From assembly GCF_902506105.1 (NCBI RefSeq), contig NZ_LR733303.1, forward strand, positions 372,001 to 436,000: a stretch of 64,000 bases of DNA, written 5' to 3'. A program made the position numbers and the translations under genes. Below the pieces are notes generated by a model. The model searched no databases. It was not told where the DNA came from and saw only the letters and a program-made list of their open reading frames with translations. Within the stretch, counting starts at the first letter, position 1, and each line of letters starts with the position of its first letter. Below, one piece after another: positions 7,672-15,572 of this stretch. The stretch comes from Aeromicrobium sp. 9AM (GTDB taxonomy: Bacteria > Actinomycetota > Actinomycetes > Propionibacteriales > Nocardioidaceae).

Positions 7672-9036
7672 ATGTCGTTCATGCCGCCTACGGATTCGAT
7701 GTTCTTGCTGGCAGAGAACCGGGACCATCCGATGCATGTGGGCGGGCTGCAGCTGTTCGTGCCGCCGGACGGGTCGGGGCCGGAGTTCGTGCGGGACATG
7801 CTCGAGGCGTTCCGGCAGACCGACAACGTCTCGCCGCTGTTCCGCAAGCGCCCGGGCGAGCCCGTCGGCACGCGCTGGAAGAGTGACGAGACGATCGACT
7901 ACGACCACCACGTGCGCCACTCGGCCGTGCCCAGCCCGGGGCGGATCCGCGAGCTGCTGCAGCTGACGTCCCGCTGGCACGGGTCGCTGCTGGATCGGCG
8001 CCGCCCCCTGTGGGAGGTGCACGTCGTGGAGGGCCTGCAGGACGGCCGGGTCGCGGTCTACACCAAGGTCCACCACGCGATGGTCGACGGCGTCTCGGCG
8101 CTGCGGCTCATGCAGCGCTCGCTCAGCGAGGACCCGGATGCCCGCGACTGCCTGCCGCCGTGGGCGTTGCCGGCGCGCAAGCCGTCGGGCGACAAGAAGG
8201 GCTTCGACCCGCTGGCCCTCGTACGTACGGGAGCGGGTGCGGCCGGTGACATCGCCGGGCTGCTGCCGGCCGGCCTCAAGATCGCCAACCAGATCATCCG
8301 CGAGGGTGACATCACGCTGCCACGCGCGCCCAAGACGATCCTCAACGGCTCGATCGGGGGAGCGCGCCGGTTCGCCGCCCAGTCGTGGGAGATCGAGCGC
8401 ATCCAGCGGGTGGCCAAGTCGTCGGCGACGACGCTCAACGACGTCGTGCTCGCCATGGTGTCGGGGGCACTGCGGGAGTACCTGTTGGAGCAGCATGCCC
8501 TGCCGGACGAGCCCATGACGGCGATGGTGCCGGTGTCGCTCTCGCTGCGCGCCGAGTCGGCGGGCAAGGACACCGGGACCGGCAACGCGACCGGCGCGAT
8601 CATCGTCAACCTGGCGACGGACCGCGACCAGGGCGCCACGCGCCTCGAGGAGATCGCCTACTCGTCCCGTCAGGCCAAGAAGATCCTCGGCGACCTGTCA
8701 CCGACCCAGATCCTGGCGTTCTCGGCGCTCCAGATGCTGCCGCTCGCACTGACGCCGATCCCGGGATTCGTGAAGTACACCAACCCGCCGTTCAACGTCG
8801 TGGTCTCCAACGTGCCGGGGCCCAAGAACGACATGTACTTCAACGGATCACGGCTCGACGGCATGTATCCGGTGTCGATCGTCACCGACGGCCTCGCGCT
8901 CAACATCACCCTGACGAGCCGCGCGGGCTATCTCGACTTCGGCCTCATCGGCTGCCGCCGCTCCGTCCCTCACCTGCAGCGACTGCTCACGCACCTCGAG
9001 ACGTCCCTCGCCGAGCTCGAAAAGGCCTGGGGTTGA
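7672..9036 (+). CDS. Wax ester synthase/diacylglycerol acyltransferase (WS/DGAT)
   Basis: A 454-residue WS/DGAT family enzyme that transfers fatty acyl-CoA to diacylglycerol or fatty alcohols to make storage triacylglycerol or wax esters. The condensing-domain active site HHAMVDG is at about 134-140, preceded by RPLWEVHVVEGL, and the C-terminal domain has NPPFNVVVSNVPGP and the YPVSIVTDGLALNIT region typical of actinobacterial Tgs proteins. Start ATG 7672 is chosen because GAGGA lies 6 bases upstream; a TTG at 7666 lies within that spacing. The last 61 bases of the gene are duplicated just downstream (see 8974-9110). Confidence 0.93.
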   Translation: MSFMPPTDSMFLLAENRDHPMHVGGLQLFVPPDGSGPEFVRDMLEAFRQTDNVSPLFRKRPGEPVGTRWKSDETIDYDHHVRHSAVPSPGRIRELLQLTSRWHGSLLDRRRPLWEVHVVEGLQDGRVAVYTKVHHAMVDGVSALRLMQRSLSEDPDARDCLPPWALPARKPSGDKKGFDPLALVRTGAGAAGDIAGLLPAGLKIANQIIREGDITLPRAPKTILNGSIGGARRFAAQSWEIERIQRVAKSSATTLNDVVLAMVSGALREYLLEQHALPDEPMTAMVPVSLSLRAESAGKDTGTGNATGAIIVNLATDRDQGATRLEEIAYSSRQAKKILGDLSPTQILAFSALQMLPLALTPIPGFVKYTNPPFNVVVSNVPGPKNDMYFNGSRLDGMYPVSIVTDGLALNITLTSRAGYLDFGLIGCRRSVPHLQRLLTHLETSLAELEKAWG

Positions 9037-9110
9037 TCGCTGCAGCTCGCTGCAGCGACTGCTCACGCACCTCGAGGCGTCCCTCGCCGAGCTCGAAAAG
9101 GCCTGGGGTT
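8974..9110 (+). repeat. Tandem duplication of acyltransferase 3' end
   Basis: Bases 8974-9034 (the end of the WS/DGAT gene up to the stop) recur at 9050-9110 with a single difference (AGACGT versus AGGCGT), period 76. The second copy carries its own TAG one base shifted from the first copy's TGA, and it follows rather than extends the gene. This is a recent local duplication visible directly in the sequence. Confidence 0.95.
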
Positions 9111-9150
9111 AGAACCTCGCTCCCTAGTGAGGCCGCCCGCGGCCGAACGG

Positions 9151-9197
9151 GAGCGAGCTCTGCTGGGGGTCCCCCCACGAGCTCTGCGAGTAGGGGG
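9151..9197. repeat. GAGCTCTGC-containing hairpin element, dispersed copy
   Basis: Two GAGCTCTGC direct repeats flank the palindrome TGGGGGTCCCCCCA. The reverse complement resembles the CCCCCAGCTCGCAGAGCTCG sequence at 46065-46085 and the tandem CTCGCAGAGCTCGCT copies at 46450-46483. These copies lie between genes, so this looks like a REP-like intergenic element. The wider 9037-9288 gap contains no gene; a degenerate copy of the GAGCGCCAGCGA element (13202, 18017) lies on the minus strand near 9253. Confidence 0.55.
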
Positions 9198-9288
9198 CGC
9201 GAAGGGTCGTGAGGTCAGATGCTCGCTCGAGCCTTTCGCCGTACGCCCCTTCGGTCGCTGGCGCTCCCTCCCGCCCTCGTTCCTCGGG

Positions 9289-9765
9289 CTAGGGGCCGGA
9301 AGTGGCCCAGCGGTTGGCGATGAGCTGGTGGCTCGGCGTGTCGTCGAGCGACTCCATCGACTCGTAGATCCGCTCGTACGACGTCTCGGCGATCCGCCAG
9401 CCGTCGACCTCGCGGCGATAGCGGTCGCGGTAGTAGCCGGCGCCGCGGATGAGGACCTTGAACTCCGTCGCGATGACGGTGTCCTCGAACCCCCACGACG
9501 CCTCGGCCGTGTCGCCGGCGACGTCGATCTCGGGGTGGTGAGCGACGTGCATCGTGATCACGCCGTTCGAGAGCTTCTCGCTCATGAACCCGACGATCGC
9601 GTCGCGACCCTCGAGTGCGTCCAGCTCGCCGTAGACCTTGGTGCCGTAGCGGCCGACGGCATCAGCGGTGAAGGTGTCGGCGAACTCGTCCCACAGCTTC
9701 AGGTCGAGCGACCGGAAGTAGCGATACTTCAGCCGGCGGATGTCTTCGAGCGCTTCCAGGTCCAT
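9289..9765 (-). CDS. SnoaL-like / NTF2-fold protein
   Basis: A 158-residue protein of the SnoaL-like (nuclear transport factor 2 fold) family. It opens with LEDIRRLKYRYFRSLDLK, has FTADAV (about 32-37), the ring-edge AHHPEIDV and a C-terminal GWRIAETSYERIYES strand, all typical of actinobacterial SnoaL_4 proteins. Members include isomerases, dehydratases and hydrolases acting on small cyclic or steroid-like compounds, so substrate and reaction remain open. It is a single minus-strand gene, convergent with the acyltransferase and divergent from the small membrane protein at 9856. Confidence 0.82.
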   Translation of the reverse strand: MDLEALEDIRRLKYRYFRSLDLKLWDEFADTFTADAVGRYGTKVYGELDALEGRDAIVGFMSEKLSNGVITMHVAHHPEIDVAGDTAEASWGFEDTVIATEFKVLIRGAGYYRDRYRREVDGWRIAETSYERIYESMESLDDTPSHQLIANRWATSGP

Positions 9766-9855
9766 CCCCGAAGCATCCCAGCGGCCGGTGCCGAAAACAA
9801 GAACTTGTTCTAGTTGCGTACGAGGCGGTTGAGCCTGACCACCTAGGGTGTCTAC

Positions 9856-10269
9856 ATGTCATCACCCTCGGGGGCGGCGGTCGACTCCGGACGGTCGTTG
9901 CCGCGCGCCGGCGCGGTCGCCGCCATCGTGGCGGGATTCCTGCTCGCACTCACGCTGGTCTACCAACAGTTCGAGGTCTACTTCACGTTCGGTGAGACCG
10001 TCGTCCCGACCCACGCCGAGGAGACGCGGTACGTATGGACGGCCACGTTGGGACTGTCGGCAATGGCGCTTGGTCTCGTGCTTTCGCTGGTCAGCGGGAG
10101 CGGGCGCCTGGCCTGGTGCGCTGTCGGCGGCATCATCGTGATGCTGGTTGTCGCCGGCGTGTTCGCCGTGCCACACGATCGATGGCGTCCGGATCCGCCG
10201 ACGTACGACCCTCCGTCGAACTACACGCCCTGCTACAGCGGCAGCGAGGACTGCGGCGCCGGCGGCTGA
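9856..10269 (+). CDS. Small multi-pass membrane protein, unknown function
   Basis: No family recognised. The 137-residue protein has three hydrophobic segments, at about 18-39, 60-82 and 85-103, and an extracellular-looking Pro/Tyr/Cys tail (PPTYDPPSNYTPCYSGSEDC) with two cysteines that could form a disulfide. The ATG at 9856 follows a short intergenic region after the divergent SnoaL gene. Codon use is typical of the neighbourhood, so the frame is likely real. Confidence 0.7.
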   Translation: MSSPSGAAVDSGRSLPRAGAVAAIVAGFLLALTLVYQQFEVYFTFGETVVPTHAEETRYVWTATLGLSAMALGLVLSLVSGSGRLAWCAVGGIIVMLVVAGVFAVPHDRWRPDPPTYDPPSNYTPCYSGSEDCGAGG

Positions 10270-10286
10270 GCCGACGCGGCCCTGGC

Positions 10287-10472
10287 CTACAGGACCAGGA
10301 GGAGGATGCCGGCGACCAGGGCGACGTCTCCGCTGATCATGATCGGGAGGCCGTTGCCTCGGGCCACCTCACCGGGGGCCAGCACCTGGCGACGCGATGC
10401 TGCGAACCGCAGAGCGCCGTACGCGGAGCCGGCCAGGCCGAGGGCGATCAGGCAGATGGCGAGCACAGTCAT
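10287..10472 (-). CDS. Small two-helix membrane protein
   Basis: A 61-residue protein, MTVLAICLIALGLAGSAYG at the N terminus and a second hydrophobic stretch (PIMISGDVALVAGILLLVL) at the C terminus, joined by a basic loop with RFAASRRQVL. No family recognised. The frame remains open far upstream, but that part is opposite-strand shadow of the EamA gene; ATG 10472 gives a compact membrane protein. It is convergent with the 9856 gene and divergent from the EamA exporter. Confidence 0.6.
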   Translation of the reverse strand: MTVLAICLIALGLAGSAYGALRFAASRRQVLAPGEVARGNGLPIMISGDVALVAGILLLVL

Positions 10473-10529
10473 GGCGTCATCGTGGCACGGGCGCGACCTG
10501 CCGGAGAGGCATACCGGCAGACTGTCCGG

Positions 10530-11402
10530 GTGAATGCCTTCCTCGCCGTCGTCGCGATCCTCGGCGTCTCGGCATCGGGGCCGCTGATGGCGGGGGCGAA
10601 CGCCCCGGCGCTGGCGATCGGGTTCTGGCGCAACGCCCTCGGCACCGTCGCGGTCGCGCCGTTCGCGGCACCGACGATCCGCCGGGAGCTGGCGACACTG
10701 GGGCGCGAGGGCTGGACCGCGACGGTGTTCGCGGGACTGATGCTGGCGGTGCACTTCGGTACGTGGTGCAGCGCGCTCAAGATGACCTCGGTCGCAGCGG
10801 CGACGGCGATGGTGAGCATGCAGGTCGTGTTCGTCGTCGTGATCGACCGGCTGCGCGGAGATCGCACACCTCGCGCCGTCATCCTCGGCATCTCGATCGC
10901 GGTCGCCGGCGTGCTGGTCATCACCGGTGTCGACTTCTCCCTGTCGGCACGGGCCGTTGCCGGTGACCTGCTCGCGCTCGCCGGGGGACTGACCGCCGCG
11001 CTCTACCTGATGGCGGGCAGCCGGGTGCGCGAGAGCGTCTCGACGACGACCTACACGTTCGCCTGCTACGGCATCTGCGCTGTGGCCCTTGCTGCCGCCT
11101 GCCTGGCCGGGCAGGTCGAGATGGTCGGGTTCTCCGGGCACACGTGGCTCGCGATCGTGGGTGTGACGATCTGTGCGCAGCTGCTCGGGCACTCCGTGCT
11201 CAACCACCTGCTGGCGGTCATGAGCCCTGGCCTGATCTCGCTCCTGCTGCTGTTCGAGGTGCCCGGCGCCGCCATTCTGGCGGGCGTCTTCCTCGGCCAG
11301 ACGCCGCCGGTCGGCGTGTACGTGGGGCTCGCCCTGATCCTCGGTGGTCTCGTGGTGGTGGTGCTGCGCCGCCCGCCACCCGAGCAGGTCCTGGCCGACT
11401 GA
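10530..11402 (+). CDS. EamA/DMT family transporter
   Basis: A 290-residue drug/metabolite transporter with about ten hydrophobic helices arranged as two EamA repeats (about 1-135 and 140-285). Landmarks are AIGFWRNALG after helix 1-2, the short helix-3 region HFGTWCSALKMTS, AATAMVSMQVVFV, and the C-terminal repeat QLLGHSVLNHLLAVMSPGLISLLLLFEV split by a family-typical loop. It likely exports a small metabolite through the cytoplasmic membrane; the substrate is unknown. GTG 10530 is chosen because the N-terminal helix starts immediately after it, while the upstream open frame crosses two other genes. Confidence 0.87.
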   Translation: MNAFLAVVAILGVSASGPLMAGANAPALAIGFWRNALGTVAVAPFAAPTIRRELATLGREGWTATVFAGLMLAVHFGTWCSALKMTSVAAATAMVSMQVVFVVVIDRLRGDRTPRAVILGISIAVAGVLVITGVDFSLSARAVAGDLLALAGGLTAALYLMAGSRVRESVSTTTYTFACYGICAVALAAACLAGQVEMVGFSGHTWLAIVGVTICAQLLGHSVLNHLLAVMSPGLISLLLLFEVPGAAILAGVFLGQTPPVGVYVGLALILGGLVVVVLRRPPPEQVLAD

Positions 11403-11413
11403 CGCGCCGCGCA

Positions 11414-11473
11414 GGTTAACGGGAGGTAACCAAGGTCACCTCTCGCACCGGACGACATACGAGTTACCCGTCG
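11414..11473. promoter_or_regulatory. Putative operator sites upstream of acyl-CoA dehydrogenase
   Basis: GGTTA (11414-11418) and TAACC (11427-11431) form an inverted repeat, and GTTACCCGTCG lies at 11463-11473, followed by GTA. The 11-mer is identical to the one at 7558-7568 in another lipid-gene promoter. Operator function is inferred. Confidence 0.4.
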
Positions 11474-11518
11474 GTACAGTCAGCAGGTCAACGTCAGCAA
11501 CATTTGAGGAGCCCCGCA

Positions 11519-12709
11519 ATGGGTCGTCTTGTCCGCACTGAAGGTCTGACCGACATCCAGGAAGAGATCCTGAAGACGGTTCGTCAGTTCGTCGAGAAGG
11601 AGATCATTCCCGTCGCGACGGAGCTGGAGCACAAGGACGAGTACCCGACCGACATCGTCGAGGGCCTCAAGGAGCTGGGCATCTTCGGGATCATGATCCC
11701 CGAGGAGTACGGCGGACTCGGCGAGTCGCTGTTGACGTACGCGCTGGTGGTCGAGGAGATCGCCCGCGGCTGGATGAGCGTGTCCGGCGTGATCAACACG
11801 CACTTCATCCTGGCGTACCTGATCCGTCAGCACGGCACGGACGAGCAGAAGCAGAAGTACCTGCCCAAGATGGCCACCGGCGAGGTCCGTGGCGCGTTCA
11901 GCATGTCCGAGCCTGCGCTCGGCAGCGATGTCGCGGCGATCAAGACCAAGGCGACCAAGACGGACGACGGCTACGAGATCACCGGCCAGAAGATGTGGCT
12001 GACCAACGGTGGCTCGTCGAACCTTGTCGCGGTGCTGTGCAAGACCGACGAGGGCGACGACAGCGTCTACAAGAACATGACGACGTTCCTGGTCGAGAAG
12101 GAGCCCGGCTTCGGCGAGACCGCCCAGGGCGTCACGATCCCGGGCAAGATCGAGAAGATGGGCTACAAGGGCATCGACACGACCGAGATGATCCTGGAGA
12201 AGCACCAGATCTCGGCCGACCAGGTTCTCGGTGGCAAGCCCGGCCAGGGTTTCTACCAGATGATGGACGGCGTCGAGGTCGGCCGCGTCAACGTCGGCGC
12301 CCGCGCGGTCGGCATCGCGAACCGGGCGTTCGAGCTCGGCATCGCGTACGCCCAGCAGCGTGAGACGTTCGGCAAGCCCATCGCGCAGCACCAGGCGATC
12401 CTGTTCCGCCTCGCCGAGATGGCCACCAAGGTCGAAGCCAGCCACGCGATGGTCGTCCGCGCCGCCCGTGGCAAGGACTCCGGTGAGCGCAACGACGTCG
12501 AGGCCGGCATGGCCAAGATGCTCGCTGCTGAGTACTGCAACGAGGTGGTGCAGGACTCGTTCCGCATCCACGGTGGCTACGGTTACTCCAAGGAGTATGA
12601 GATCGAGCGCCTCTACCGCGAGGCCGCGTTCATGCTCATCGGCGAAGGCACCTCCGACATCCAGAAGATGATCATCGGACGCAGCCTTCTCAAGGACTAC
12701 AAGCTCTAG
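11519..12709 (+). CDS. Acyl-CoA dehydrogenase
   Basis: A 396-residue FAD-dependent acyl-CoA dehydrogenase, catalysing the first alpha,beta-desaturation of beta-oxidation or branched-chain acyl degradation. The N-terminal helical domain contains GIFGIMIPEEYGGLG (about 47-61); the middle domain has the signature FSMSEPALGSD and TGQKMWLTNGG; the C-terminal domain carries RETFGKPIAQHQ and the FRIHGGYGYSKEYEIERLYRE motif. The start is ATG 11519, with GAGGAG about 7 bases upstream; a TTG at 11504 is rejected. It is followed 9 bases later by the general-stress-like gene. The electron acceptor is presumably electron-transfer flavoprotein; acyl specificity is not predictable here. Confidence 0.95.
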   Translation: MGRLVRTEGLTDIQEEILKTVRQFVEKEIIPVATELEHKDEYPTDIVEGLKELGIFGIMIPEEYGGLGESLLTYALVVEEIARGWMSVSGVINTHFILAYLIRQHGTDEQKQKYLPKMATGEVRGAFSMSEPALGSDVAAIKTKATKTDDGYEITGQKMWLTNGGSSNLVAVLCKTDEGDDSVYKNMTTFLVEKEPGFGETAQGVTIPGKIEKMGYKGIDTTEMILEKHQISADQVLGGKPGQGFYQMMDGVEVGRVNVGARAVGIANRAFELGIAYAQQRETFGKPIAQHQAILFRLAEMATKVEASHAMVVRAARGKDSGERNDVEAGMAKMLAAEYCNEVVQDSFRIHGGYGYSKEYEIERLYREAAFMLIGEGTSDIQKMIIGRSLLKDYKL

Positions 12710-12718
12710 GAGCCACCC

Positions 12719-13198
12719 ATGGCAGAGATCTTCTCGCTCGAGTACCCCCAGTCGCTCGGCGTGTTCGACAAGTACGCCGACGCCCAGAAGGCCGTCGACT
12801 ACCTGTCCGACAACGAGTTCGCCGTCGAGAACGTCCTGATCGTCGGCACCGAGCTCAAGCAGGTCGAGCGGGTGACCGGGCGGTTGACCTGGGGCCGTGT
12901 CCTGCTGGCCGGAGCCGGTTCAGGTGTGTGGTTCGGCCTGTTCATCGGCCTGCTGCTGAGCCTGTTCAGCGACGGCAGCTCGTTCGGCGCCGCGATCCTG
13001 GGCGGCATCGTGCTCGGTGTGGTCTTCTTCGTGATCTCTGCTGCCGCCGGCTACGCCGCGACGCGAGGGCAGCGTGACTTCAGCTCGGTGCAGAAGGTCG
13101 TGGCGACCAAGTACGAGGTGCTGGTCGAGCACAAGTTCCTCGCCCAGGGCCAGGAGCTGCTCGCCAAGCTGCCCGGCCGCGACCCGTTCGCCGTATGA
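12719..13198 (+). CDS. General stress protein 17M-like membrane protein
   Basis: A 159-residue protein. An N-terminal soluble domain (about 10-57, SLGVFDKYADAQKAVDYLSD) resembles the general-stress-protein 17M/YflT-like domain. Two membrane helices follow (about 61-83 and 89-112), separated by a short SDGSS turn, then a C-terminal soluble tail. Such proteins are common in actinobacteria, often annotated as general stress or magnesium-transporter-like proteins without direct evidence. It lies 9 bases after the acyl-CoA dehydrogenase and is probably co-transcribed. ATG start at 12719. Confidence 0.8.
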   Translation: MAEIFSLEYPQSLGVFDKYADAQKAVDYLSDNEFAVENVLIVGTELKQVERVTGRLTWGRVLLAGAGSGVWFGLFIGLLLSLFSDGSSFGAAILGGIVLGVVFFVISAAAGYAATRGQRDFSSVQKVVATKYEVLVEHKFLAQGQELLAKLPGRDPFAV

Positions 13199-13201
13199 CA
13201 G

Positions 13202-13221
13202 TGAGCGAGCGCCAGCGAGCG
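13202..13221 (+). repeat. GAGCGAGCGCCAGCGAG 3'-end element
   Basis: The 20-mer TGAGCGAGCGCCAGCGAGCG starts 3 bases after the stop of the preceding gene. A 19/20 match on the minus strand at 18017-18036 begins exactly at the stop codon of another gene. A third degenerate copy lies about 30 bases beyond the SnoaL stop (near 9253). Possible REP-like or mRNA 3'-end element. Confidence 0.5.
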
Positions 13222-13280
13222 ATCCGTGAGCGAGTCGCGCCGTTGCCTCCATATCGTTGGTTCTTGTTGGAGGCGACGGC

Positions 13281-14315
13281 GTGACGAAGACCAATCCCGG
13301 CAACTTCTTCGAGGACTTCGAGGTCGGCCAGGTCCTCAAGCACGCCACGCCGCGCACGGTGACCGAGGGCGACCGTGCGGCGTACGGGGCGATCTATCCG
13401 ACCCGCTTCGCCGTGCCGTCCTCGGCGGAGTTCGCCGCCTCGGTCGGGCTGAGCCCGGCGCCGGTCGAGGACCTCGTCGGGTTCCACATCGCGTTCGGCA
13501 AGACCGTGCCCGACGTGTCGCTCAACGCCGTCGCCAACCTCGGCTACGCCGAGTGCCGCTTCCACCGTCCGGTCGTGCCCGGCGACACGATCGCCACGCA
13601 GTCCGAGGTCATCGGCCTCAAGCAGAACTCCAACGGCAAGACCGGCGTGGTCTACGTACGCTCGACCGCCACCAACCAGCGCGACGAGGTCGTGCTCGAC
13701 TGGGCCCGCTGGGTCATGGTGCACAAGCGAGACCTCGAAGCACCGGCCCCTGAGACCGTCGTGCCCGACCTCGCTCCGGTCGTGGCGGCCGAGGACCTGG
13801 TGCTGCCGGCCGGACTCGACTTCACGACGTACGACTTCGAGGCTGCGGGGGAGCCGCACCGCTTCGACGACTACGAGGTCGGCGAGAAGATCGACCATGT
13901 CGACGGCGTGACCCTCACCGATCCGGAGCACATGCTCGCGACCCGGCTGTGGCAGAACACCGCCAAGGTGCACTTCAACACCGAGGCGCGGCCCGACGGC
14001 AACCGCCTCGTCTACGGCGGGCACGTCATCTCCCTGGCCCGCGCGCTGTCGTTCAACGGTCTCGCCAACGCCCAGCTGATCGCCGCCATCAATGCCGGTG
14101 CGCACGTGGCGCCTGCCTTCGCCGGTGGCACTGTCTATGCGTGGTCGGAGGTGCTCGACAAGGCCGAGACGTCGGCGCCGGGTGTCGGCGCCCTGCGCCT
14201 GCGCCTCGTGGCGACCAAGGGGCGCGACGAGACCATGACGCTGCGTGGTGACGATGGGAAGTACGCTCCTGGAGTGCTGCTCGACCTGGATGTGTGGGCC
14301 CTTGTCCCCCGCTGA
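13281..14315 (+). CDS. Double-hotdog MaoC-family hydratase
   Basis: A 344-residue protein built from two MaoC-like hotdog domains (about 1-165 and 185-340), the architecture of mesaconyl-CoA (beta-methylmalyl-CoA) hydratases and related enoyl-CoA hydratases. Landmarks are NPGNFFEDFEVGQVLKHA at the N terminus, VANLGYAECRFHRPVVPGDT in domain one, and ARLWQN-like ATRLWQNTAKVHFN and YGGHVISLARALSF in domain two. It probably adds water to a short-chain unsaturated acyl-CoA. GTG 13281 is chosen because GGAGG lies 7-8 bases upstream; a TTG at 13257 would add eight residues of poor fit. The specific substrate is uncertain. Confidence 0.88.
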   Translation: MTKTNPGNFFEDFEVGQVLKHATPRTVTEGDRAAYGAIYPTRFAVPSSAEFAASVGLSPAPVEDLVGFHIAFGKTVPDVSLNAVANLGYAECRFHRPVVPGDTIATQSEVIGLKQNSNGKTGVVYVRSTATNQRDEVVLDWARWVMVHKRDLEAPAPETVVPDLAPVVAAEDLVLPAGLDFTTYDFEAAGEPHRFDDYEVGEKIDHVDGVTLTDPEHMLATRLWQNTAKVHFNTEARPDGNRLVYGGHVISLARALSFNGLANAQLIAAINAGAHVAPAFAGGTVYAWSEVLDKAETSAPGVGALRLRLVATKGRDETMTLRGDDGKYAPGVLLDLDVWALVPR

Positions 14316-14886
14316 GGAGGTCGAGGACCAGCTCTGGCTGGTGCGCCACGGCGAGACGGAGTGGAGCCTGAACGGCAGGCACACGTCGACGACCGACCTG
14401 CCGCTGACCGACAAGGGTGAGGCCGCAGCCCGTACGCTCGCCGGTCCGCTCTCGGGCATCGAGTTCGTGCACGTCCTGACGAGCCCGCGCCGGCGTGCGG
14501 TCCACACGGCGGAGCTCGCCGGCTTCCCGGATGCCGAGGTCGACGAGGACCTCGCCGAGTGGTCGTACGGGGACTACGAGGGCCTGACGACCCCGGAGAT
14601 CCGCAAGACCGTGCCGGACTGGAGCGTCTGGACGCACCCGTCGCCCGGCGGCGAGACGGCGCAGCAGGTCGCCGAGCGACTCGACCGGGTCGTGGCCCGG
14701 GCACGCGCCGCCGACGGCAAGACATTGGTGTTCGCCCACGGGCACTCCTTGCGCGCCCTCGCCGCCCGCTGGCTGGGCCTCGACGTGTCCGAGGGACGGC
14801 TCTTCGCGCTCGACACGTCCACGGTGTCGGTGCTGGGCGTGGACCGGGGCACCCAGGTCGTACGCCAGTGGAACTGCCTGCCCTGA
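14290..14886 (+). CDS. Histidine phosphatase family protein
   Basis: A 198-residue phosphoglycerate-mutase-like phosphatase. The phosphohistidine motif is LVRHGETEW (about 17-25), the conserved Arg is in TSPRRRAVHTAEL, the catalytic acid is in LAEWSYGDYEGL, and the second His is in FAHGHSLRAL. Phosphosubstrate unknown. I take ATG 14290, which overlaps the MaoC gene by 26 bases and leaves a short unstructured N terminus; the open frame extends further back inside MaoC. The overlap argues for co-expression. Confidence 0.88.
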   Translation: MCGPLSPAEEVEDQLWLVRHGETEWSLNGRHTSTTDLPLTDKGEAAARTLAGPLSGIEFVHVLTSPRRRAVHTAELAGFPDAEVDEDLAEWSYGDYEGLTTPEIRKTVPDWSVWTHPSPGGETAQQVAERLDRVVARARAADGKTLVFAHGHSLRALAARWLGLDVSEGRLFALDTSTVSVLGVDRGTQVVRQWNCLP

Positions 14887-14899
14887 GCCGTCGGTCGCC

Positions 14900-14928
14900 G
14901 TGTTCCGTCTCGCGGCGTGGCGGAACGC
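14900..14928. terminator. Hairpin between convergent phosphatase and TetR genes
   Basis: GTGTTCCG (14900-14907) pairs with CGGAACGC (14921-14928), one G-T wobble, around a 13-base loop. It lies between the phosphatase stop and the opposing TetR stop. There is no T-run; moderate confidence as a bidirectional terminator. Confidence 0.45.
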
Positions 14929-15492
14929 CTAGAGGTAGGCCGCGGCGAACATGTCGACCGCCTCGTCGAGCAGTCGCCGCCAGCGTTCCCCGCCCGGATC
15001 GTTGCTGGCCTGCTGTGTGACCAAGCCCGTGAGCACGGCGGTCCACATGTCCATGGCAGCCTGGTCGGCGATGCCGATGCCGGCCAACGCCTCCTGCCCG
15101 AGGGTCAGCGCCTGGAGCGACGGCGCGTACGCCTCCGCGGACGGCTCGAAACCGGGAATCACCCGCCAGAACATCAGCTGAAGCCTCGCGGGGTTCTCGA
15201 CGGCGAAGTCGAAGAACATCGACGCCATGGCGTGCAAGCGGCTTCTGGGTTCGTCCGGCAGCGGCGTCGCCACGCTGCGCTCCAGGAGCTGCCGGTAGGA
15301 CTCGCCGAACATCGCATCGTAGATCTGATCCTTCGCCCGGAAGTAGACGTACAGCGACGGCGCCCGCATGCCGACGCCAGCAGCAAGCTCGCGCAGAGAC
15401 CAGCCCGCCAGCCCCTTGTCCTCGCTCAGGGACCACGCCATCGCCAGGATCTCCTCGCGCGTGGCGAGATGCCGCTCACTCCGTTGCTCCAC
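14929..15492 (-). CDS. TetR/AcrR family regulator
   Basis: A 187-residue regulator. Residues about 10-55 form the TetR DNA-binding helices (ATREEILAMAWSLSEDKGL, then SLRELAAGVGMRAPSLYVYF), and the rest is a ligand-binding helical domain with a TetR_C-type WRVIPGFEPSAE stretch. It is divergent from the mycothiol-dependent-enzyme gene, and the 80 bases between them hold two copies of a CCTAACNNTGTT(A/C)GG palindrome, one next to each gene. I infer that it represses both itself and that gene. Confidence 0.92.
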   Translation of the reverse strand: MEQRSERHLATREEILAMAWSLSEDKGLAGWSLRELAAGVGMRAPSLYVYFRAKDQIYDAMFGESYRQLLERSVATPLPDEPRSRLHAMASMFFDFAVENPARLQLMFWRVIPGFEPSAEAYAPSLQALTLGQEALAGIGIADQAAMDMWTAVLTGLVTQQASNDPGGERWRRLLDEAVDMFAAAYL

Positions 15493-15500
15493 GCACTCAC

Positions 15501-15564
15501 CCTAACGATGTTCGGGAACACTCTGGCGCCCTCGTCGGATCGGGTCTATCCTAACGCTGTTAGG
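15501..15564. promoter_or_regulatory. Twin TetR operator palindromes
   Basis: CCTAACGCTGTTAGG at 15550-15564 is a perfect 6+3+6 palindrome that ends 8 bases before the ATG at 15573. CCTAACGATGTTCGG at 15501-15515 is the same site with one asymmetric base, close to the TetR start. The arrangement fits divergent repression by the adjacent TetR protein. Confidence 0.75.
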
Positions 15565-15572
15565 AGACCACC

